Positions 1-4,826 of a DNA stretch of 11,294 nt are shown one piece after another; within the stretch, counting starts at the first letter, position 1; every line of letters starts with the position of its first letter. A program made the position numbers and the translations under genes. Below the pieces are notes generated by a model, which searched no databases, was not told the origin of the DNA, and was given only the letters and a program-made list of their open reading frames with translations. The stretch comes from Megasphaera sp. AM44-1BH (GTDB taxonomy: Bacteria > Bacillota > Negativicutes > Veillonellales > Megasphaeraceae), in NCBI RefSeq assembly GCF_003467125.1, contig NZ_QSFA01000035.1, forward strand, positions 1-11,294. The letters run 5' to 3'.

Positions 1-408
1 ACCTTTGATGATGTCATCGACCTGTATCATTCCCTGCGCATCCCGTACCGCCGCAAGGCCGTATGGCTCCTGAACGATTCCACTATCAAGGCCCTGCGTA
101 AGGTCAAGGACAACAACGGCAACTACATCTGGCAGCCGTCCGTCACGGCCGGGACGCCGGATACCATCCTGAACCGTCCCTGCTACTGCACATCCTTTGC
201 TCCGGAACTGGCGGCCGGCAACCGTCCCATGCTCTTCGGCGATTTCAGCTACTATTGGATTGCCGACCGGGAATACCGCTCCTTCAAGCGGCTCAACGAA
301 CTGTATGCCGCCAACGGCCAGATTGGTTTCCTCGCAAGCCAGCGCGTCGATGGCATGCTGATGTTGAAGGAAGCGGTCAAGGCCCTGGAGATGAAGGCGA
401 AGGGCTAA
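1..408 (+). CDS. Major capsid protein, HK97 fold, C-terminal part
   Basis: The open frame enters from the left edge and gives 135 residues before TAA at 406-408. The visible part starts TFDDVIDLYHSL and includes YRRKAVWLLNDST, GRPxx-like NRPCYCTSF, MLFGDFSYYWIADR and a C-terminal RVDGMLMLKEAVKALEMK. This is the usual end of HK97-family major capsid proteins: a spine/P-domain segment with 'vmN..T...l..lKD..G.yiw', then 'G.P', then 'gd...y.i.dr', then 'r.dg.....eAf..l'. In the virion it builds the icosahedral shell. The 5' part, with any scaffold or protease region, lies outside the window. The next gene starts 4 bases after the stop, as expected at the capsid/connector boundary. The family call is firm; exact homologue unknown. 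Confidence 0.9.
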   Translation, partial: TFDDVIDLYHSLRIPYRRKAVWLLNDSTIKALRKVKDNNGNYIWQPSVTAGTPDTILNRPCYCTSFAPELAAGNRPMLFGDFSYYWIADREYRSFKRLNELYAANGQIGFLASQRVDGMLMLKEAVKALEMKAKG

Positions 409-411
409 GCC

Positions 412-693
412 ATGCTGGTCAGCCTGGAAGAAGCCAGGGAATATCTACGGATTGATGAAGATGATACGTCCAATGATGACGTCATCCTGTCTTCCCTGGA
501 AACGGCCCAGGCCTTGTGCCTGGACTTAGCCCGCTGCGAGGAAGCGGATGCCGAAGAGAATCCCGTCGTGTTTCATGAAGCCATCCTCTATGCCGCTGCC
601 TTTTTGTATGAGCATCGGGAAGAAGCCGATTATTCCGGCCTGCTGAAGCGGCTGCGGTGGCTGCTGTTCGGGGTGCGGCGGAGCTGTTTTTGA
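412..693 (+). CDS. Head-tail connector protein, gp6-like
   Basis: This 93-residue acidic helical protein has the pattern of HK97 gp6-like connector proteins (phage DNA-packaging/QLRR family). It starts with a helix of the form LEEAREYLRID, followed by DDVILSSLETAQ, where the usual family text is 'd.lI..li.aA...ie'. A second helical part holds HEAILYAAAFLYEHREE, and it ends in LLFGVRRSCF, matching the common ending 'L..lL...R'. The protein forms a ring below the portal through which DNA enters and leaves. The ATG at 412 follows an AGGG at 401-404 with a 7-base gap. It lies between capsid and head-tail adaptor genes, as expected. Family call rests on pattern and position. Confidence 0.8.
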   Translation: MLVSLEEAREYLRIDEDDTSNDDVILSSLETAQALCLDLARCEEADAEENPVVFHEAILYAAAFLYEHREEADYSGLLKRLRWLLFGVRRSCF

Positions 694-706
694 AAGGGGG
701 ATGCCC

Positions 707-1048
707 ATGAAGACCGGGCTTTTGAACAAACGGATTGAAATCCTGGGGAAGCAGGCGGCAATGGATGCGTACGGCTTCGACACCCAGACCGACGTCGTGG
801 TGTACCGCTGCTGGGCATCCATCGAGCCTGCCCGGGGCAAAGTGTTCTATGAGATGGAACGCAAGGCGGACACGGAGTACAGCAAAATCACCATCCGCTG
901 GCGTCCTGGCGTTACCCACGACATGAAGGTGAAGTACCAGAATCACCTGTACGATATCGATACCATCGTGGACCCGTACATGCGCCACGAAGCCCTGGAA
1001 CTGTACTGCACGGAAGAAGTGAGGGGGACGGACAATGAGCGGAAATGA
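707..1048 (+). CDS. Head-tail adaptor / head closure protein, SPP1 gp16-like
   Basis: The protein starts MKTGLLNKRIEIL and continues with YGFDTQTDVVVYRCWASIEPARGKVFYEMERK, ITIRWRPGVTHDMKVKYQNHLYDIDTIVDPYMRHEALELYC. This is the standard pattern of the phage head-tail joining family (Phage_H_T_join), whose members are small beta barrels that close the head after packaging. An upstream ATG at 701 is in frame, but the purine run AAAGGGGG at 693-700 touches it. The ATG at 707 lies 6 bases after that run and gives the usual family N-terminus, so I chose 707 (113 residues rather than 115). The end overlaps the next gene by 14 bases, which suggests translational coupling. Confidence 0.88.
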   Translation: MKTGLLNKRIEILGKQAAMDAYGFDTQTDVVVYRCWASIEPARGKVFYEMERKADTEYSKITIRWRPGVTHDMKVKYQNHLYDIDTIVDPYMRHEALELYCTEEVRGTDNERK

Positions 1049-1454
1049 CTTTGAGGTCAAAGGATTGGATGACCTTTCGGAAAAACTGCTTTCTATCATT
1101 GAAGAGTTTCCCGGCACTGCTGAAAAGGGCCTAGTGACGATTGGCAACAAGCTCAGGAAGGAATGCGTGAAGAACACGCCGGAAGGCAGCACGGGCAAGC
1201 TGAAGAAAGGCTGGAAGCACAAGGTGGAAGGCTATAACGGTTCGGAGCTGACCTATGAACTGGTCAATCGGCACCCGGTCCATCACCTGCTCAATAACGG
1301 CCATGTCAAGAAAACGCCGGGCGGCAGGACCGTTGGCTATTATGAAGGCCAGCATTATACGGAGAAATCCGTCAAAGCCTTCAAAGCCCGGGAATTGCAG
1401 CCAGGCCTGGAGAAACTGGCGAAAAAGCTCCTGAAGAAAGCAGGCGGCACATGA
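1035..1454 (+). CDS. HK97 gp10-like tail/neck completion protein
   Basis: This 139-residue basic protein resembles the HK97 gp10 family: an N-terminal amphipathic stretch (FEVKGLDDLSEKLLSI), then an alpha-helical section with LVTIGNKLRKECVKNTPEGSTGKLKKGWKHK, then a strand region YELVNRHPVHHLLNNGHVKK, and a charged C-terminal helix. The 'a..tPv.tG.Lr.sw' and 'n...ya..ve.Gh' motifs of the family are recognisable as NTPEGSTGKLKKGW and HHLLNNGHV. Members sit at the head-tail junction or help finish the tail. A strong Shine-Dalgarno GAGGGGG at 1021-1027 lies 7 bases before the ATG, inside the preceding gene. The stop overlaps the following start in an ATGA. Confidence 0.85.
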   Translation: MSGNDFEVKGLDDLSEKLLSIIEEFPGTAEKGLVTIGNKLRKECVKNTPEGSTGKLKKGWKHKVEGYNGSELTYELVNRHPVHHLLNNGHVKKTPGGRTVGYYEGQHYTEKSVKAFKARELQPGLEKLAKKLLKKAGGT

Positions 1455-1915
1455 TCCATGACATTGACATCCTGCAGGCCATACAGCAGAAGCTGAAGGA
1501 ACGGTTCCCGTATCCCGTGTACCTGCAGGAAGTGAAGGAAGGGTTCTGTCCGCCAGCGTTTTTCCTGAAGACGATGACGGTGGCTTCGCCCCAGGGACGC
1601 AAGGAAGTGTACCGGGATACAGATATGTACATCACCTATATACCGCAGAAGCAGACGGCCAGTGTATCCATCTATGAAGTGCTGGCTGCTGCAGAAGACC
1701 TGTTCCGTGACGGGATTGCCGTCCAGGACAGGTTTTTTGCTGTCCGATCGATGAACGAGGAACTCATCGGGTCCGACAACGACGGCGGCCGGCTGACGCT
1801 GACCGTCCAGTACTACGATTCCGCCGATGAAACGGAAGCAGCCGAACGGATGAAAGTGCTGCATCAGCGGTATCGGGGAAAGGAGACAACGAAATATGAA
1901 AATGCCATCCATTAA
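1451..1915 (+). CDS. Tail terminator-like protein (DUF6838-type)
   Basis: This is a 154-residue protein in the slot normally used by the tail terminator of contractile-tailed phages of PBSX type. It starts MIHDIDILQAIQQKLKERFP, with PVYLQEVKEGFCPPAFFL next. That is the 'i...i...L...fp...iy.e.i.qgf..PcFfI' pattern of the family that I know as DUF6838. Later segments (FAVRSMNEELIGSDNDGG, LTLTVQYYDS) fit the beta strands of the gpU/terminator fold. Such proteins cap the head-proximal end of the tube. The gene starts in an ATGA overlap with the gene before it, with only a weak ribosome site, so coupling is likely. Its 3' end overlaps the sheath gene by 20 bases. Confidence 0.75.
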   Translation: MIHDIDILQAIQQKLKERFPYPVYLQEVKEGFCPPAFFLKTMTVASPQGRKEVYRDTDMYITYIPQKQTASVSIYEVLAAAEDLFRDGIAVQDRFFAVRSMNEELIGSDNDGGRLTLTVQYYDSADETEAAERMKVLHQRYRGKETTKYENAIH

Positions 1916-2978
1916 TGTCGTGTTCAAAGAAAAAGGCATCAGTGCCATCGAGCGCAGCGAGCGCGGCATTGTCCTCATGATCCTGAAGGAAGAAACACTG
2001 CCTTCGGTGACGGAAGTGACCCTGTACACGGCAGATGACATCCCCAAGGAACTGTCCGACAGCAACCGGGAGCAGCTAGAACTGGCGCTCCGGGGCTATG
2101 TGAACAGCCCGAAGAAGGTCATCGCCGAAATCATCAGCAGTGAAGCCGAGGACTATACGGATATCCTGAAGGTCATCGAGAACAAGCGCTTCGATTACCT
2201 GGTCATCCCGGACATCGGAACGTCGCACATCGATACCATCGCCACCTGGGTCAAGGGGATGCGTACCAATAAAGACAAGATGATCAAGGCCGTCCTGCCA
2301 GACTGTACGGCAGATACGGAAGGCGTCATCAACTTCGTCAACAAGACCATCCGCACGAAGAGCAAGACCTATACGACGGCCCAGTACTGCAGCCGCATTG
2401 CCGGCATCATCGCCGGGACGCCCATGACGATTTCCTGCACCTACGCACCGCTGCCGGAAGTCATCGGCTGCGATGTCTGGACGAAAGAGGAAATGGACAC
2501 CATGGCCGGGGCAGGGAAGCTGTTCTTTTTCTTTGACGGCGAAAAGGTGAAACTGGCCCGGGGCATCAACTCCCTGGTGACCACCATCCAGGACAAGGGG
2601 ACGAGTTTCCAGAAAATCAAACTCGTGGACCTGATGGATATGATGCACGATGATATCCGCACGACGGCCCAGGACCATTACCTCGGGAAGTACGCCAACA
2701 GCTATGCGAATCGCTGTCTCCTGGTGACGGCCATCCAGGGATATCTTGACCAGCTGGCCCAGGAAGGGCTGCTGGAACAGGACCAGAACACAGCCTATAT
2801 CGATGTGGAATCCACGAAGATATGGCTGGAATCCAACGGAAAATACACCAAGGCGGAATTGGCAGACATGTCCGATATGGACATCAAGCTGGCCAATATC
2901 GGCAGCAATGTGTTCATCGCCGTCAAGGCATCGCTGCTGGATGCCATGGAAGACGTGACGATTACCATCAATATCTGA
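1896..2978 (+). CDS. Contractile tail sheath protein (XkdK-like)
   Basis: This 360-residue protein has the length and sequence pattern of the short sheath proteins of PBSX-type myophages. It opens MKMPSINVVFKEKGISAIERSERGIVLMIL ('p.i.i.f...a.taI.rs.rGiv.lil'). A central part reads RFDYLVIPDIG and WVKGMRTNKDKMIKAVLPD, a typical 'n.ia..vk..R....k..kaVl'. The C-terminal domain holds EEMDTMAGAGKLFFFFDGEKVKLARGINSL and the final VTITINI. Sheath subunits polymerise around the tube and contract during infection. The AGGAG at 1881-1885 lies 10 bases before the ATG at 1896; the next in-frame ATG, at 1902, would be too far. The presence of this gene makes the phage a myovirus type. Confidence 0.93.
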   Translation: MKMPSINVVFKEKGISAIERSERGIVLMILKEETLPSVTEVTLYTADDIPKELSDSNREQLELALRGYVNSPKKVIAEIISSEAEDYTDILKVIENKRFDYLVIPDIGTSHIDTIATWVKGMRTNKDKMIKAVLPDCTADTEGVINFVNKTIRTKSKTYTTAQYCSRIAGIIAGTPMTISCTYAPLPEVIGCDVWTKEEMDTMAGAGKLFFFFDGEKVKLARGINSLVTTIQDKGTSFQKIKLVDLMDMMHDDIRTTAQDHYLGKYANSYANRCLLVTAIQGYLDQLAQEGLLEQDQNTAYIDVESTKIWLESNGKYTKAELADMSDMDIKLANIGSNVFIAVKASLLDAMEDVTITINI

Positions 2979-2985
2979 GGAGGTG
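2978..2985 (+). promoter_or_regulatory. Strong Shine-Dalgarno for the tail tube gene
   Basis: AGGAGGTG overlaps the sheath stop codon (TGA at 2976-2978) and lies 7 bases before the ATG at 2993. It is the best match to the 16S rRNA 3' end in the window, which fits the high copy number needed for the tube protein. It excludes an overlapping reading frame starting at 2983. Confidence 0.85.
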
Positions 2986-2992
2986 AAGCCGG

Positions 2993-3421
2993 ATGAACAG
3001 TATGGAAGCCAAACGGGTCATGAACGGCAAGTACGCCGATCTGTATATCGACGGCGACCTCATGGCCGAAGCAACGGCATTCAAGGCCGAGGTCACGCTG
3101 ACCAAGGAAGAAGTAAAGATGCTCCGCCATGTGGGCAAGGGCTACAAGGTCACAGGCTACGACTGCAAAGGCCAGCTGAAGCTGCATAAGGTGTCGAGCT
3201 ACATGATCCGGAAGATGAACGACAACATCAAGGCGGGCAGGCAGACTGTCGTGACTATCGTCTCCGTCCTGGATGACAAGGATGCTATCGGCAGCGAGCG
3301 CATCGTCATCAAGGATGCGACCTTTGACAGCCTGATTCTGGCCGACTGGGAAGTGGACAAGATGGGCGAGGAAAGCTACAGCTTCACCTTCTCGGATTGG
3401 GATTTACTGGATTTAGCATAA
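2993..3421 (+). CDS. Tail tube protein (XkdM-like)
   Basis: This 142-residue protein matches the PBSX XkdM-type tail tube (DUF2001). It starts with RVMNGKYADLYIDGDLMAEATAFKAEV, the usual 'NG..g.lf.dG..laevk.~~a'. It continues with LTKEEVKMLRHVGKGYKVTGYDCKGQLKLHKVSS, where 'G~k~tG.~g~G~l.l.kv.S' is the conserved tube signature, and ends ESYSFTFSDWDLLDLA. Tube subunits stack as hexamers to form the inner channel. The gene follows the sheath directly, as in other contractile phages, and has a very strong ribosome site. TAA at 3419-3421 overlaps the ribosome site of the next gene. Confidence 0.93.
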   Translation: MNSMEAKRVMNGKYADLYIDGDLMAEATAFKAEVTLTKEEVKMLRHVGKGYKVTGYDCKGQLKLHKVSSYMIRKMNDNIKAGRQTVVTIVSVLDDKDAIGSERIVIKDATFDSLILADWEVDKMGEESYSFTFSDWDLLDLA

Positions 3422-3434
3422 GGAGAACAAGCAC

Positions 3435-3851
3435 ATGAATATGGTAGACCGGCTGCTGAAAGCAGATGTAGTGAACAAGCTGGCCGAACGGCCTGAGAAG
3501 AAAGTGAAGATGGAACGGCTCTCGAAGCTGTTCGGGTTTGATTTTGTCATCACGCTCCGGGCCATCGATCCGGAACGCTATGCGGATATTCAGAAGATGG
3601 CCGTGGACTTCACCAACGGCAGTGCCGATAACATCGACATTTATCAGATGCAGACCCAGACGCTCCTGGCAGGGATTGCCGACCCAGACCTCAAGAACAA
3701 GGACCTGCTGGAAAAATTCGGGGCCGTACTCCCTGGCGACATCATCCGCAAGCTCTTCCTGGCAGGCGAAATCGCCGACCTCACGGCACAGATTACGGAA
3801 CTCAACGGTTATACGACCCAGGAAAAGGCAGACAAAGCCGTAAAAAACTGA
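3435..3851 (+). CDS. Tail assembly chaperone, short form (XkdN-like, 'G' product)
   Basis: This 138-residue protein is the zero-frame product of the tail assembly chaperone gene and resembles PBSX XkdN. Typical features are VNKLAERPEKKVKMERLSKLFG, FVITLRAIDPERYADIQ and the long helical middle LLAGIADPDLKNKDLLEKFG (the family's 'i..~~~~pdl~~~el~~~~ga~~p~dl'), then the PGDIIRKLFLAGEI segment. It binds the tape measure protein during tail assembly and is absent from the mature particle. AGGAG at 3421-3425 is 9 bases before the ATG. The gene ends GTA AAA AAC TGA, which is a classic -1 slippery heptamer directly before the stop (see next entries). Confidence 0.88.
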   Translation: MNMVDRLLKADVVNKLAERPEKKVKMERLSKLFGFDFVITLRAIDPERYADIQKMAVDFTNGSADNIDIYQMQTQTLLAGIADPDLKNKDLLEKFGAVLPGDIIRKLFLAGEIADLTAQITELNGYTTQEKADKAVKN

Positions 3852-4021
3852 TCCGGACCGATGGCGAAGTGCAGGCGATGTATCTCCTGTTCCGGGAGCA
3901 TCACCTGCTGCCGTCAGCGGTCATGAAACTGGGATACGGTGAACGGCAGGTGCTGTATGCCTTCATCCACTATGAGATGGAAGAACGCAATAAAAAAGTA
4001 TCTTCAGCATTATCGGATTAA
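3435..4021 (+). CDS. Tail assembly chaperone, long -1 frameshift product ('GT'-type)
   Basis: A -1 slip on A AAA AAC (3842-3848) bypasses the TGA at 3849-3851 and continues from CTG at 3848 to TAA at 4019-4021. This adds 57 residues for a total of 195. The added part starts LIRTDGEV and holds YLLFREHHLLPSAVMKLGYGERQVLYAFIHYEMEE. This 'hhLLPS..~.l..ge....~af' pattern is characteristic of the second half of chaperone genes in Firmicutes myophages. In many tailed phages the two forms are made at a fixed ratio by this kind of frameshift. The extension lacks a good ribosome site of its own near its internal ATG at 3878, which favours the frameshift. Whether slippage really occurs, and how often, cannot be read from the sequence. 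Confidence 0.8.
3842..3848 (+). promoter_or_regulatory. Programmed -1 ribosomal frameshift site (A AAA AAC)
   Basis: Read in the zero frame of the chaperone gene the codons are GTA AAA AAC TGA, so the heptamer has the X XXY YYZ form. Both tRNAs can re-pair after a one-base backward step (AAA AAA). The zero-frame stop comes directly after it, and the -1 frame stays open to 4021. A purine-rich AAGG at 3825-3828 lies 13 bases upstream and could act as an internal Shine-Dalgarno-type stimulator. This is seen in the sequence; function is inferred from the gene family. Confidence 0.82.
3871..3908 (+). promoter_or_regulatory. Stem-loop downstream of the slippery site
   Basis: GCAGGCGATG (3871-3880) pairs with CATCACCTGC (3899-3908), with one C-A mismatch. 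Inside it, CTCC (3884-3887) pairs with GGAG (3895-3898), leaving a 7-base loop and a three-base bulge (TAT). It begins 22 bases after the heptamer, further than the usual 5-9 base spacer for a stimulator. A shorter pairing (CCGGA 3853-3857 with TCCGG 3891-3895) would start only 4 bases after it. The two structures exclude each other. Either may pause the ribosome; alternatively the pairing is a by-product of coding sequence. Confidence 0.45.
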
Positions 4022-4029
4022 CTGCTGAA
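3992..4029 (-). terminator. Possible rho-independent terminator of the minus-strand gene
   Basis: TTCAGCA (4003-4009) and TGCTGAA (4023-4029) form a 7-base-pair stem with a 13-base loop. On the minus strand the stem is followed, after 5 bases, by a run of six T (A tract at 3992-3997 on the plus strand). It lies 23 bases past the stop of the gene read leftward, the right place and direction for its terminator. On the plus strand there is no T run after the stem, so late transcription should not stop here. The stem is A/T-rich and short and the T run is slightly offset, so confidence is moderate. It overlaps the last codons of the chaperone extension. Confidence 0.45.
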
Positions 4030-4051
4030 AATACGGCTATCTGGCATAAAG

Positions 4052-4747
4052 TCATAAGGTAGGCTCAATCCACTTAGATATTTCATAGACGAAGTCGCTT
4101 TTTTTCTTGCATTGTGGGTGGCCGACACGTAGTACATGAAAGGTTTGATTGCCCAGTGTGGAAATGGCTTCCTGCCAGGGCATTTTTCTTTTCCCAATAT
4201 CTTTAAAACCGTTGTAATGAATATTATAACGGTCAAAGACGTTAGGGATGTAATCGTCATAATACCAAGATGTATAAAAAATGACATGAGTAGGATGTAT
4301 TACCTTTAATTCCTGCTGAAGGACTTTTAGGTTTAGGATACAGTTGGATTTTACAAAATCTGAGGTAGTATCCTTTCCTCCGGAATTGTTGCATTTGACA
4401 ATATTGGTAAATGCGATGTGTTCTATGGAATCGTCACCGAATATTCTCAGAGTGATAGCACGAGTATAGCTCCAGTATGGCCAGCTTTTGTTCCACAGAG
4501 ATTCACGGGTATATTGAAAGGGATTGCGGAAGCCGTCTTCAATCGTGCCGGGATTGTTTCTGGCATTTTTACCGACAAATAGAATTCTCTTGGAAGTTTT
4601 ATTAAAATCGGAACCTACGCACCAACAGCCAATCGGCAAGGATAAACGCTCTCTCTTATGACATTCTTCACAGATTTTGCAAGTTCCAAGTTCCATATGG
4701 TGATATCGTTCAGCTAATCTTTTTTCTGTTTCATTGAAATAGCGCAT
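4052..4747 (-). CDS. Uracil-DNA glycosylase superfamily-like protein, inserted cargo gene ('moron')
   Basis: This 231-residue protein is not a morphogenesis protein. Several pieces fit the uracil-DNA glycosylase superfamily in the right order: a strand plus loop RILFVGKNARNNPG (54-67) with GFRNPF (72-77) as motif 1; FTNIVKC (113-119); C136 heading a helix with LQQELKVIHPTHVIFY (143-158), like 'C...L..qi..i.P..iv.lG'; and VLRVGHPQ (205-212) as the HP motif. Cysteines C23, C26 and C29, with C119 and C136 spaced 16 apart, resemble the C-x2-C ... C-x14-17-C ligands of the 4Fe-4S cluster in family 4 enzymes. Additional C41 and C43 could instead make a zinc site. Motif 1 has GKN, closer to GMN of SMUG1 than to GEAPG of family 4. 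The gene is AT-rich (sampled rows 32-45% G+C against about 63% in the tape measure gene), uses codons such as AGA and TTA, and runs against its neighbours. GGAGG (4755-4759 on the plus strand as CCTCC) lies 7 bases before the ATG. Family call is by motif only; activity is unknown. Confidence 0.6.
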   Translation of the reverse strand: MRYFNETEKRLAERYHHMELGTCKICEECHKRERLSLPIGCWCVGSDFNKTSKRILFVGKNARNNPGTIEDGFRNPFQYTRESLWNKSWPYWSYTRAITLRIFGDDSIEHIAFTNIVKCNNSGGKDTTSDFVKSNCILNLKVLQQELKVIHPTHVIFYTSWYYDDYIPNVFDRYNIHYNGFKDIGKRKMPWQEAISTLGNQTFHVLRVGHPQCKKKSDFVYEISKWIEPTL

Positions 4748-4778
4748 TGGAATTCCTCCGTAAAGATAGATTTCTTTT

Positions 4779-4807
4779 ATCTTACTATATTTTTATAGCT
4801 GTAACAA
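4779..4807 (-). promoter_or_regulatory. Candidate sigma-70-type promoter of the cargo gene
   Basis: Read on the minus strand, TTGTTA (4802-4807) and TAAGAT (4779-4784) are separated by 17 bases, each matching 4 of 6 consensus positions. An overlapping TATAGT (4784-4789) matches -10 at 5 of 6 but has no good -35 at proper distance. The region is AT-rich and lies just upstream of the GGAGG and ATG, giving a predicted leader of about 25 bases. It would allow expression outside the late operon, including from a resident prophage. It sits in the leader of the tape measure gene, which points the other way. Confidence 0.5.
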
Positions 4808-4811
4808 CATT

Positions 4812-4820
4812 GAGAGGTGA
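4812..4820 (+). promoter_or_regulatory. Ribosome binding site deciding the TTG start of the tape measure gene
   Basis: GAGAGGTGA ends 6 bases before a TTG at 4827. No ATG is close enough in frame: the next is residue 30. The protein from TTG starts ANNVIDAAIRLRDLF, a typical tape measure N-terminus, so the TTG is the start. Confidence 0.75.
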
Positions 4821-4826
4821 TATCTA

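Larger units (their letters stand above)
4022..4826. mobile_element. Cargo insertion between chaperone and tape measure genes
   Basis: The chaperone extension ends at 4021 and the tape measure starts at 4827, two genes that normally lie next to each other. The 805 bases between them hold the minus-strand gene with its own promoter-like and terminator-like signals, and a 30-base tail (4022-4051) in which I see only part of the terminator stem. The stretch is clearly AT-richer than the rest. I see no transposase, no terminal inverted repeats and no direct repeats at the edges, so it is a moron-type insertion by recombination, not an insertion sequence. Its exact limits cannot be read from one sequence. 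Confidence 0.55.

Noticed and set aside
482..1222. Minus-strand open frame of 246 residues
   Set aside because: It runs antisense to three well-supported neck genes, has low-complexity Pro/Arg/His-rich sequence and no ribosome site. It is a by-product of high G+C codon bias.
1355..2065. Minus-strand open frame of 236 residues
   Set aside because: Antisense to the gp10-like, terminator and sheath genes, with no recognisable domain; a shadow frame.
3878..4021. Separate small gene starting at ATG 3878 in the -1 frame
   Set aside because: No Shine-Dalgarno is properly spaced before 3878, while a perfect slippery heptamer sits directly before the zero-frame stop. The extension is better explained by frameshifting, although independent initiation is not excluded.
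4018..4287. Minus-strand open frame of 89 residues overlapping the cargo gene
   Set aside because: It lies in another frame of the same strand inside the 231-residue gene, which has the ribosome site and conserved-looking motifs.
4022..4826. Insertion sequence or integron cassette around the cargo gene
   Set aside because: I looked for inverted or direct repeats at both edges and for a transposase or recombinase and found none.
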